Assembly (NCBI GenBank): GCA_012520655.1
Contig: JAAYNW010000008.1
Coordinates: forward strand, 1 to 64,000
DNA: 64,000 nt
From: Clostridiales bacterium
GTDB lineage: Bacteria > Bacillota > Clostridia > Lachnospirales > Lachnospiraceae
Direction: 5' to 3'
A model generated the notes under the pieces. The model made no database searches. It was not told where the DNA came from and was given only the letters and a program-made list of their open reading frames with translations. The stretch's first letter is position 1. Every line of letters starts with the position of its first letter. Positions 38,469-46,210 of this stretch are shown here, piece after piece. The position numbers and the translations under genes are program-made.

Positions 38469-39419
38469 ATGAATTATATAGTGTTTGATTTAGAATGGAA
38501 TCAAAGCAATACAGGAAAAGAGAAAGAAGTAAAAACTGTTCCTTTTGAGATTATAGAAATCGGCGCCTTAAAGTTAAACGATAGTTTTGAGATTACTGAT
38601 AAATTTAACCGATTGATAAAGCCTCAGATTTACCATGAAATGCATCATATTACGAAGAAATTAATACATTTGCACATGGAAGAGTTAAAGGATGAGTGTT
38701 TTTTTAAGGAAGTAGCAGAAGACTTCCTTACATGGTGCGGAACGGATTATATGTTTTGCACTTGGGGGTCTTTGGATCTAACAGAGCTCCAGCGGAATAT
38801 GAGGTTTTATAATCTACCGCCCCTATCGGACAGGCCTATGAAATTTTATGATGTACAGAAGCTCTTCAGCATTGCTTTCGAGGATAAAAAATCCAGAAGG
38901 ACTCTGGAGTACGCCATAGATTTTCTGAACATAAGAAAAGATATTCCTTTTCACAGAGCATTCAGCGATGCTTATTATACGGCAAAAATATTTGCTTGCT
39001 TGGATAAGTCCGTATTGAACAACATTTCTTTCGATGTTTTTGTAACTCCGAAGAGTAGAAAAGAAGAAGTTTATATGGTGTTCGATAATTATACGAAATA
39101 TATTTCAAGAGAATTCGACAGTAAACAGGACGTGCTCAGTGACAGGGAAATTATGAGCACAAAGTGCTATCTTTGCAGGAGAAATATAAAGCGCAAGATC
39201 AGATGGTTCTCACCTAACGGAAAGCATTATTACAGCGTGGCCTACTGCAACAATCATGGTTTTATGAAGGCAAAGGTTCGCATTAGAAAAGCCGAAGATG
39301 ATAAAATGTATGCGGTAAAGACGACAAAGTTTATATCGGAAGAAGATATGCTCGATATAAAAGAAAAACAAGAGCGTGCAAAGCAGCAGAAAAGAGAAAG
39401 AAACAAGCATATAAAATAA
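38469..39419 (+). CDS. DEDD-family 3'-5' exonuclease with C-terminal Cys/His motif
   Basis: A 316-aa exonuclease of the DnaQ/KapD type. Exo I is MNYIVFDLEWNQ (Asp, Glu metal ligands), the middle motif is TWGSLDLTELQRNM, and Exo III is FHRAFSDAYYTAKI with the His and Asp of DEDDh enzymes. The last ~100 residues contain CYLCRRNIKRKIRWFSPNGK followed by CNNH, a CxxC...CxxH arrangement like a zinc ribbon. A basic Lys/Arg/Gln tail ends the protein (KEKQERAKQQKRERNKHIK). Likely substrate is RNA or DNA 3' ends; the physiological role is unknown. Confidence 0.85.
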   Translation: MNYIVFDLEWNQSNTGKEKEVKTVPFEIIEIGALKLNDSFEITDKFNRLIKPQIYHEMHHITKKLIHLHMEELKDECFFKEVAEDFLTWCGTDYMFCTWGSLDLTELQRNMRFYNLPPLSDRPMKFYDVQKLFSIAFEDKKSRRTLEYAIDFLNIRKDIPFHRAFSDAYYTAKIFACLDKSVLNNISFDVFVTPKSRKEEVYMVFDNYTKYISREFDSKQDVLSDREIMSTKCYLCRRNIKRKIRWFSPNGKHYYSVAYCNNHGFMKAKVRIRKAEDDKMYAVKTTKFISEEDMLDIKEKQERAKQQKRERNKHIK

Positions 39420-39426
39420 GCAATTG

Positions 39427-39448
39427 AAGCCGTCAACAATGACGGCTT
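39427..39448 (+). terminator. Terminator after the exonuclease gene
   Basis: AAGCCGTCA (39427-39435) pairs with TGACGGCTT (39440-39448) around a four-base loop; the following TAAGAATTTTG is moderately T-rich. Confidence 0.65.
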
Positions 39449-39562
39449 TAAGAATTTTGTAAGAAATAGGTAAATAAAGCTGTAAGAAATATGAAATATG
39501 ATATACTCAGGCTTGATAAACGGATAAGGGTCGATATTTTTTTATGAGTAAGGAGTTGTATT

Positions 39563-40261
39563 ATGAAAGAATGTGTACTTGTAGTAGACGATGACAGGGA
39601 GATTGTAAAAGCAATAGCGCTGTTGCTTGAAAAGGAGGGATACGATGTGCTCAAGGCATATGATGGGATGCAGGCACTTGAAATTGTGTCGGAGAAGTCG
39701 GTGCAATTAATTATCATCGACGTAATGATGCCGAAGCTGGACGGTTTGTCGGCAGTTATGAAGATCAGAGAAAAGAAAAATATTCCTATCATTGTGCTTA
39801 GCGCTAAAAGCGAGGATACGGATAAAGTGCTAGGTTTATCTATGGGAGCTGATGATTATGTGACAAAGCCATATTATGCGGCGGAGCTGGTTGCGAGGGT
39901 AAAGAGTCACCTACGCAGGTATACAAGTCTTGGAGATATCAACACCTTTGTTTCCTCAAGCAATGTTGCAAATGGGAGGCTTCGATATAATAAGCTGGAA
40001 CGTATTTTATATGCGGATGAGGAACCGGTAAGATTAACTGCTACGGAAACAAAAATTGTAGAATTGCTCATGTGCAATATAGGAAGGGTTTTTCCTGCAG
40101 AGGAAATATACCGTCGTGTTTGGAACGAGGAAGCGTACGCGGCGGAAAATACAGTAATGGTACACATAAGGCGCATTCGCGAGAAGATAGAACTGAATCC
40201 GAAAGAGCCGGAATATTTAAAGGTGGTGTGGGGCATTGGATACAAAATTGAAAAAAAGTAA
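39563..40261 (+). CDS. Response regulator, OmpR/PhoB family (VanR-like)
   Basis: A 232-aa response regulator. The receiver begins ECVLVVDDDREIVKAIALLL, with phosphoacceptor Asp53 in IIIDVMMPKLDG and Lys in DDYVTKPYYAAEL. The C-terminal winged helix shows LTATETKIVELLMCNIGRVF and the ending KVVWGIGYKIEK. It overlaps the kinase gene by 26 bases, so the two are translationally coupled. The pair resembles VanRS-type envelope sensing systems; no resistance gene is adjacent. Confidence 0.93.
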   Translation: MKECVLVVDDDREIVKAIALLLEKEGYDVLKAYDGMQALEIVSEKSVQLIIIDVMMPKLDGLSAVMKIREKKNIPIIVLSAKSEDTDKVLGLSMGADDYVTKPYYAAELVARVKSHLRRYTSLGDINTFVSSSNVANGRLRYNKLERILYADEEPVRLTATETKIVELLMCNIGRVFPAEEIYRRVWNEEAYAAENTVMVHIRRIREKIELNPKEPEYLKVVWGIGYKIEKK

Positions 40262-42551
40262 AACAGTCGTGAGCTTTGTCTCGTGGTTCATAGGAATAAT
40301 ATTGTTGTTCATTAATCTTTTTTCCGCCGTTATAGAGTATGACAGTAATCCTAATTTTATAGGCCGGATAAAAGAGGTATTCGGAGAAGATTATCAGAAT
40401 ACGGATGAATTTCGTTACTGTATGTCCGATTATCTGAATACCTTTTTAGCTATGTCGATTGGCGGTTCCATATATGAAGACTATGGGGAAACCGCTTATG
40501 AATATGATCCGGAATACGGAGAGTTACCGGATGTGTCTGTTCAAACAGCAATTGAATATGGTATGAATTATGATTATTCGTCGGATACAGCCGAACAAAT
40601 GCTGAGGGAGTGGGGTTACGAGGAACCGCCATATGCAGCGGACAAGGAAGATTATCTAGAAGATGCGGAAGAATATCATAAAAGTATTGTAAATGACAGA
40701 AATAAGCTGTATACAATAGAGAAAGACGGAAAAGTATTATATACAAATGAAGAAAGCTTAGGCATGTACGGCAAAGATTTTGTTATGCCGGAAGGATATA
40801 ATTATCTGCTTTATTTCGATGGTAAAAAAGCGACCGTAATAAAAGACGGAAAAGAAATCAACGTATACGGGGATGGATATTATCGGGATAACACTAGCTG
40901 GTATATACCGGGTTATATAAATTTCCCTGCGGATGAAGCGCTTGAAGGCTCAAGGATATGTATTGTTGCGGCAAAAGTACCACGCATTACCGTAACCAAG
41001 AATTATGACGGAAACGGTACAACGTATTTTAATAATGCTTTCTATAATATACAGGAAAACTTATCCTCGAAAAAAACTGCGTATTTGGGATGGTTATGCA
41101 GTTTTATATTAATGATGGCACTTCTTACTGTCAGTGCAGTCCTGCATAAGAGTAAAAAAGAGGCCAATCTTGTAATCGCCGGATTTACAGCAAAGATCTG
41201 GTATGAAATAAAGCTGATACCTATTATAGGAATCCTATATTGTTTCATTATGGCGATTGCTACAATCATATATAACGGGGAATGGTACTATCTGGAAGAA
41301 ATATGGGATATGGGCAGCAGCTTTTGGGGTATAGATTATTTAATGAATAAAAGTGCTTTAATATGTATTTTGTCTTTGAGCTTTGGCTTTATCTGGCTGT
41401 TCATTAATGATGTTCGTCACAATGAAAAACCTTGGAATAAAAGTATTGTATCCGCTCTCAGTAAGGTATTCAGAACTTCTATGCTGAAGCTTCCCTTTGG
41501 AAAAAGGATGGTAAGACAATATATGTGGGTATTTTTTGCGGAGTTTGCCGTAGGATTTCTCATGGTCTTATTATTGGGTATTTGGGCTTATACAAATTTT
41601 TCAATAGAAGAAGCTTTGCTATCAGGGGGAGTTTTCGTTTTCCTACTGCTGACAGTTTGGATATGTCAGTTTTTTTACGCCAGAAATAATAAAGAAATAG
41701 CAGAGGACATGGATGCACTCGTTTCCCAGATAGAGATCATTCATAGCGGAAGATTAGCGGAGATTCCAGAAGTGTCGAAGGATTCCGACTTGTCGGAGGC
41801 AATTAATAATTTGAACGATATACAAAAAGGCATGAAAACGGCGTTGGAGGAACAGATAAAAAGTGAACGTATGAAGGTGGAGCTTATTGCGAATGTGTCC
41901 CATGACATTAAGACGCCGCTCACTTCCATTATCAGCTATGTGGAACTTCTGAAACAGGAGGATGATCTTCCGGATCACGTAAGGGATTATATTTCCATAT
42001 TGGAAAACAAGTCGCAGAGATTAAAAGCCATGGTACAGGATGTATTCGAAGTTAGCAAAGCGGCTTCGGGAGAGCTGTCCGTGAATATGGAGGACTTGGA
42101 TCTTGGAAAATTAATTCGTCAGACTCTTGCCGATATGTCCGAGCAGATTGAGGAAAGTAATGTAATTATTAAAACGGAAATGCCGGAAGGGGCAGTAATG
42201 ATTCACGCCGACGGCGAACGTCTATACCGCGTATTTCAGAATCTGCTGCAAAATGCATTAATATATTCTCTTGAAGGATCTAGGATATATGTTACTTTGC
42301 AGGAGGATGGAAAGCTTGTTGCCGCAAGCATCAAAAATACTTCTAAAGATGAGATTCCCTCAGACGTCGATTTTACGGAACGTTTTGTTAGAGGCGATAA
42401 GAGCCGAAGCGACGGCGGAAGCGGATTAGGGCTGTCCATTGCGCAGAACTTTACCGAAGCCTGCGGCGGTACCTTTAAGGTGGAAACCATAGCTGACTTA
42501 TTCGTGGTGACGGTTTCGTTCAAAAAAGTTGAAAATCATAATAACAGTTAA
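40236..42551 (+). CDS. Sensor histidine kinase (VanS-like, multi-pass)
   Basis: A 771-aa membrane kinase. After a first helix (VVSFVSWFIGIILLFINLFS) comes a long acidic extracellular domain (~residues 33-280). Several more helices (LGWLCSFILMMALLTVSAVL; IIGILYCFIMAIATIIY; FFAEFAVGFLMVLLLGIWAY; GGVFVFLLLTVWICQFFYA) and a HAMP-like linker follow. The H box is NVSHDIKTPLTSIISYVELL, the N box RVFQNLLQNALIYS and the G box SDGGSGLGLSIAQN. The start is TTG at 40236 inside the regulator gene. The large acidic sensor domain suggests an extracytoplasmic ligand or envelope stress. Confidence 0.93.
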   Translation: MDTKLKKSKTVVSFVSWFIGIILLFINLFSAVIEYDSNPNFIGRIKEVFGEDYQNTDEFRYCMSDYLNTFLAMSIGGSIYEDYGETAYEYDPEYGELPDVSVQTAIEYGMNYDYSSDTAEQMLREWGYEEPPYAADKEDYLEDAEEYHKSIVNDRNKLYTIEKDGKVLYTNEESLGMYGKDFVMPEGYNYLLYFDGKKATVIKDGKEINVYGDGYYRDNTSWYIPGYINFPADEALEGSRICIVAAKVPRITVTKNYDGNGTTYFNNAFYNIQENLSSKKTAYLGWLCSFILMMALLTVSAVLHKSKKEANLVIAGFTAKIWYEIKLIPIIGILYCFIMAIATIIYNGEWYYLEEIWDMGSSFWGIDYLMNKSALICILSLSFGFIWLFINDVRHNEKPWNKSIVSALSKVFRTSMLKLPFGKRMVRQYMWVFFAEFAVGFLMVLLLGIWAYTNFSIEEALLSGGVFVFLLLTVWICQFFYARNNKEIAEDMDALVSQIEIIHSGRLAEIPEVSKDSDLSEAINNLNDIQKGMKTALEEQIKSERMKVELIANVSHDIKTPLTSIISYVELLKQEDDLPDHVRDYISILENKSQRLKAMVQDVFEVSKAASGELSVNMEDLDLGKLIRQTLADMSEQIEESNVIIKTEMPEGAVMIHADGERLYRVFQNLLQNALIYSLEGSRIYVTLQEDGKLVAASIKNTSKDEIPSDVDFTERFVRGDKSRSDGGSGLGLSIAQNFTEACGGTFKVETIADLFVVTVSFKKVENHNNS

Positions 42552-42554
42552 AAA

Positions 42555-42606
42555 GTGGAGCACTGCTCTATGGATAATAATTATCCATAGAACAGTGCTC
42601 CTTTTC
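42555..42606. terminator. Bidirectional terminator between kinase and lepB
   Basis: GGAGCACTG(C)TCTATGGATAA pairs with TTATCCATAGAACAGTGCTCC, a long near-perfect stem, flanked by AAAAG and CTTTTC. It lies between convergent genes. Confidence 0.85.
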
Positions 42607-42681
42607 AATTGACTGAGTTGTATATAAAATTCAAATACAATTATAGTTTGCAAACGTCTAAATATTACTTGAACAAGTGAA

Positions 42682-43212
42682 TTAATCACTTAATAATTTA
42701 ATTTCAGGATAATATTCGAATTCCGCTTTTCCGATGATGGCATCTTTACTTACAAATTTATTCTGCCAGTAGCGGGAATCCCAGGAGTTTTCCCTGTTAT
42801 CTCCCATCATAAAATAGCAGTCTTCAGGGACAGTGTACGGGCCGAAGTCATCGGTAACAAATTTTTCTAAGTACGATTCCTTAAGTTCTGTTCCGTTAAT
42901 ATAAACCTTACCCCCAATTCCCTCTACCGTTTCTCCGGAAAGAGCGACGATTCTTTTTAGTAAGGGTATTGCATCCGGGTCCTCATCGGGACATTGAAAA
43001 GCTACAATATCACCTCTGGAAGGAGAGGAGGCTTTGTAGGCGAGCCGGTTAATGATGATCCGGCTGTCTTTCATGATGGTAGTCTCCATAGAAGTAGTGG
43101 GTACTTGTGCATTTGCGATCAGCTTACTGTTGATAAAGGAAGCAAAGAGCAGGAAAAAAAGAATAATCTTAGAGTAACTTAGAATCTCTTTTAATAATTC
43201 TTCTTTTTTCAT
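42682..43212 (-). CDS. lepB: Signal peptidase I
   Basis: A 176-aa type I signal peptidase that cleaves signal peptides on the outer face of the membrane. One N-terminal helix (ILFFLLFASFINSKLIANAQ) is followed by box B VPTTSMETTI with the catalytic Ser, box D DAIPLLKRIVALSGETVE with the general-base Lys, and box E FMMGDNRENSWDSRYW. Length matches Gram-positive SipS-like enzymes. Confidence 0.95.
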   Translation of the reverse strand: MKKEELLKEILSYSKIILFFLLFASFINSKLIANAQVPTTSMETTIMKDSRIIINRLAYKASSPSRGDIVAFQCPDEDPDAIPLLKRIVALSGETVEGIGGKVYINGTELKESYLEKFVTDDFGPYTVPEDCYFMMGDNRENSWDSRYWQNKFVSKDAIIGKAEFEYYPEIKLLSD

Positions 43213-43252
43213 AATATATCCTCACTTTGATTTTGTAATACTTAATTAAATC

Positions 43253-44761
43253 TTAGAAATCAAAATCTCTAAAATGAGAACGCATTCTGTCCTTCCGTCT
43301 GTTTTTTCTGCGCAAACGGCTTCTGCGCCTTTTTGCAAAGCTATAATTTTGCATAATCGATTTGATAATAAACAAAAAAATCAATATGCCTGCGACAATT
43401 AAAATAACAGAAAGCACTCTTTTTACATTGACAAATATAACGTTTTCCTGCGGCTCTTCGTTTGCTGTACTTTCGTCGACACTGCTCTGTCCCGATGTGT
43501 CAAAATCGTAAGAAGATTCAGTATTCAGAGCGATATCGACGGATGCGCTTCCTACGTATACGCCATTGTAAGTATAATCGATCTTGGCTATCTGACTTTC
43601 ATCTTCCACATCGTAAGAAATAGAAGATTCCGTATCTTCGAAAACCGCTGTTTTCGGAAGCACAACATAGCTATCCTTATTCAAGGATAAGACCGGCTTC
43701 GAGCTGCCGAAGATATCGTTGTCCGTCTGGAAAAAGTCTGCGTTGTCTATGTTGTAGTTCGACTCGTTCTGCGAAACATTGACTGCTTCAAAGTTATTAA
43801 ATCCGTATTGGAACAAGTCCACCGTGTCTGTAAACTGGTTGGGGGATTCTTCCTTCATAATGACGCAAATAAGCTTCATGCCGTTGCGTTCCGCACAGCT
43901 TACGAGCGTCTGTCTCGCAGTGTCAGTATAACCCGTTTTACCGCCGATGATTCCTTCATAGGGGTATTCATTGTTTACAATCTTATTATGAGTTCGCAAT
44001 ATAAAGTCGTCAGGCTGTGTGGGTGTCGCCTCGAAATGATAAGAAGGTGTGCCGGATATTTTGGCTAAGAGCTCATTTTTATAGAAGGCACGGGCAATAG
44101 TCGCCAAATCATAAGCAGAGGTATAATGGTTATCGTCATGTAAACCGTTTGCATTGGCAAAATGAGAATCGGTGCAGCCTAATTCCTTTGCCTTTTGATT
44201 CATCATTTCGGCAAAGCCTTCTATACTCCCTCCGATATGCTCTGCCACCGCGTTGGCTACTTCATTGGCAGAGCCGACCAGAATACCATATAGACATTCT
44301 TCCATGGAAATAGATTGTCCTTCGTCCATACCCATGTTTGAACTTCCAACCGGAATGGAAAAAACTGCATTATGGGAGAAGGTGACCGTTTCATCCAAAG
44401 ACGAATTTTCTGCAGCTATCAGGCAAGTGAGTATCTTCGTAGTACTCGCAGGGTATAGTTGTTCGTGGATATTTTTACTGTATAAGATAGCGCCCGTATT
44501 CGCTTCCATTATAATAGCTGATTCGGCACCTATCAGTGGACCGGCGGGCCAGTTTTCTATTTCATTGGACTGTACAGGGAGGGTTTTTCTTGTTTCTACC
44601 GCCTGTGTCAGTTCGTCTAAGCTTGCGGCATATGCAGATACGGTATCCGCCGCAAAGGATACGGAAAACATGGAAACCGATAAAGTGAAGATACAAATAT
44701 TTTTTTTAAGTTTATGAAAGCTAAAGGGTTTTTTCCCTTGCCCGTTATGATTATAATACAT
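43253..44761 (-). CDS. D-alanyl-D-alanine carboxypeptidase (S11 family, DacF/PBP5-like)
   Basis: A 502-aa low-molecular-weight penicillin-binding protein that trims the terminal D-Ala of peptidoglycan. The active-site motifs are YPASTTKILTCL (SxxK), ILVGSANEVANA (SxN) and GIIGGKTGYTDTA (KTG). An N-terminal signal/anchor (ICIFTLSVSMFSVSFAADTV) is preceded by a basic stretch. Unusually, a C-terminal membrane helix (VLSVILIVAGILIFLFIIKS) is followed by a ~30-residue very basic tail (RRRSRLRRKNRRKDRMRSHF). Normal family members end in an amphipathic helix instead. Confidence 0.92.
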   Translation of the reverse strand: MYYNHNGQGKKPFSFHKLKKNICIFTLSVSMFSVSFAADTVSAYAASLDELTQAVETRKTLPVQSNEIENWPAGPLIGAESAIIMEANTGAILYSKNIHEQLYPASTTKILTCLIAAENSSLDETVTFSHNAVFSIPVGSSNMGMDEGQSISMEECLYGILVGSANEVANAVAEHIGGSIEGFAEMMNQKAKELGCTDSHFANANGLHDDNHYTSAYDLATIARAFYKNELLAKISGTPSYHFEATPTQPDDFILRTHNKIVNNEYPYEGIIGGKTGYTDTARQTLVSCAERNGMKLICVIMKEESPNQFTDTVDLFQYGFNNFEAVNVSQNESNYNIDNADFFQTDNDIFGSSKPVLSLNKDSYVVLPKTAVFEDTESSISYDVEDESQIAKIDYTYNGVYVGSASVDIALNTESSYDFDTSGQSSVDESTANEEPQENVIFVNVKRVLSVILIVAGILIFLFIIKSIMQNYSFAKRRRSRLRRKNRRKDRMRSHFRDFDF

Positions 44762-45068
44762 TGGCTTACACTCCTACAAAGTATATATTTTTTCGCACAA
44801 ATGTATTGTACCACACTCAAGGCTCAATTTCATTAAATTGTGTCAAGGTAAAAAATTTTTATACTAATTCACAAGCCAATCTTTGCAAACTTTATGACTT
44901 TTTGATCCATGCCGACTTTTTAAAATATTGTATTACACCTTCAAAAGCCATTTTTTCACCTTCTTGTATTTTATTTGCTTTCAGTATATATTATCGCATC
45001 CTGTTAGGGCTTTTCATTTACAGGATTGTGGTGTAAAATAAAGTATAAGAAAATGAAGGAGCAGCCTT
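44762..45068. promoter_or_regulatory. Divergent intergenic region, carboxypeptidase / trmB
   Basis: A 307-base AT-rich gap between divergent genes. TTTTCA (45011-45016), 17 bases, TAAAAT (45034-45039) is a weak candidate promoter for trmB. I see no ORF, repeat or strong fold. Confidence 0.35.
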
Positions 45069-45713
45069 ATGCGTTTGCGTAATATATCGGGTTCGAGAGA
45101 GATAATTGGCATGAGCGGGTTCGTTATTCACGAACCGGAGAATCAAAAAGGAAACTGGCAGAGTATTTTTGGCAATAATAATCCCATACACATTGAAATC
45201 GGGATGGGAAAGGGCCGTTTTATTATGGATATGGCGAAGGCATATCCGGATATCAATTATATAGGAATAGAGAAATATTCCAGCGTTCTTCTGAGAGCGG
45301 TTCAGAAAATGGAGCAGGAGAAGGAAGTCATACCCAACGTCCGTTTTATCCGGATGGACGCCGAGGTAATTGAGGAGGTTTTCGAAAAAGAGGAAGTGGA
45401 GAGGATTTACCTCAATTTTTCCGATCCATGGCCGAAAGACAGACATGCCAAGCGCCGTTTGCCGTCGAAGGAATTCCTTGCCCGTTATGACAAAATATTA
45501 AAAAAAGATGGCCGGTTAGAGTTCAAAACTGATAATAAAGAATTATTCATGTTTGCATTGGAGGAGCTTGGAGTCGCCGGCTGGAGAGCTGAAAAAGTAA
45601 GCTACGACTTGCATCACGATGAAGAGATGATGCAAGGAAACATAATGACCGAATATGAAGATAAATTTTCTTCTTTGGGTAATCCTATTTATAAATATAT
45701 CATTGTGAGATAG
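45069..45713 (+). CDS. trmB: tRNA (guanine46-N7)-methyltransferase
   Basis: TrmB (214 aa) makes m7G46 in the variable loop of tRNAs with SAM. The SAM site is HIEIGMGKGRFIMDMAKAYP and the family signature is YLNFSDPWPKDRHAKRRLPS. Its N-terminus MRLRNISGSREIIGMSGFVI is typical. GAAGGAGCA lies upstream. Thioredoxin follows after 16 bases. Confidence 0.95.
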   Translation: MRLRNISGSREIIGMSGFVIHEPENQKGNWQSIFGNNNPIHIEIGMGKGRFIMDMAKAYPDINYIGIEKYSSVLLRAVQKMEQEKEVIPNVRFIRMDAEVIEEVFEKEEVERIYLNFSDPWPKDRHAKRRLPSKEFLARYDKILKKDGRLEFKTDNKELFMFALEELGVAGWRAEKVSYDLHHDEEMMQGNIMTEYEDKFSSLGNPIYKYIIVR

Positions 45714-45729
45714 AAAGAGAGGCTTGAAT

Positions 45730-46050
45730 ATGGAATACAAATTTACAACAGCAAATTTTGATGCGGAAGTATTGAATGCGGATATTCCCGTATTGGTGGA
45801 TTTCTTCGCGGACTGGTGCGGACCATGTAAAATGATGGCTCCGATAGTGGAAGAATTGGCCGGGGAATTCGAAGGAAAAGTAAAGGTAGGAAAATGTAAC
45901 ATCGATGATGAAATGGAGATAGCGCAGAGATACCGCGTTATGTCGATACCTACATTTATTATCTTTAAAGGCGGAGAAGCAGTAAGTGTAACAGTCGGCG
46001 CGCTTTCCAAAGCAGAATTAACAGATAAGCTGGAGCAGGTACTGGCATAA
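45730..46050 (+). CDS. trxA: Thioredoxin
   Basis: A 106-aa thioredoxin that keeps cytoplasmic disulfides reduced. The active site is DFFADWCGPCKMMAP, and the cis-Pro loop is MSIPTFIIFKGGE. The track start (45724) is a TTG; ATG 45730 with AGAGAGG upstream is preferred. It follows trmB closely and is ended by a terminator. Confidence 0.95.
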   Translation: MEYKFTTANFDAEVLNADIPVLVDFFADWCGPCKMMAPIVEELAGEFEGKVKVGKCNIDDEMEIAQRYRVMSIPTFIIFKGGEAVSVTVGALSKAELTDKLEQVLA

Positions 46051-46108
46051 TAACTGAATTTTTATACAGCTGAACAAAAGCTATGTTACCGGATTATTTG
46101 GTTGCGAG

Positions 46109-46136
46109 AGTGTGCGAAAGGCACACTTTTGTTTTA
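46109..46136 (+). terminator. Rho-independent terminator after trxA
   Basis: AGTGTGC (46109-46115), loop GAAAG, GCACACT (46121-46127) followed by TTTGTTTT. Confidence 0.8.
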
Positions 46137-46210
46137 TATAGCTATTATAGGAAAAATTTTTCATTAATTATAAAATTTAATAACCCGTAAGGGAAGGCAT
46201 GGAGCGTAAT

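Noticed and set aside
45018-46010. Minus-strand ORFs of 142 and 155 aa opposite trmB and trxA
   Set aside because: They lie wholly or mostly inside clear trmB and trxA genes and show no domain, start signal or conserved motif.
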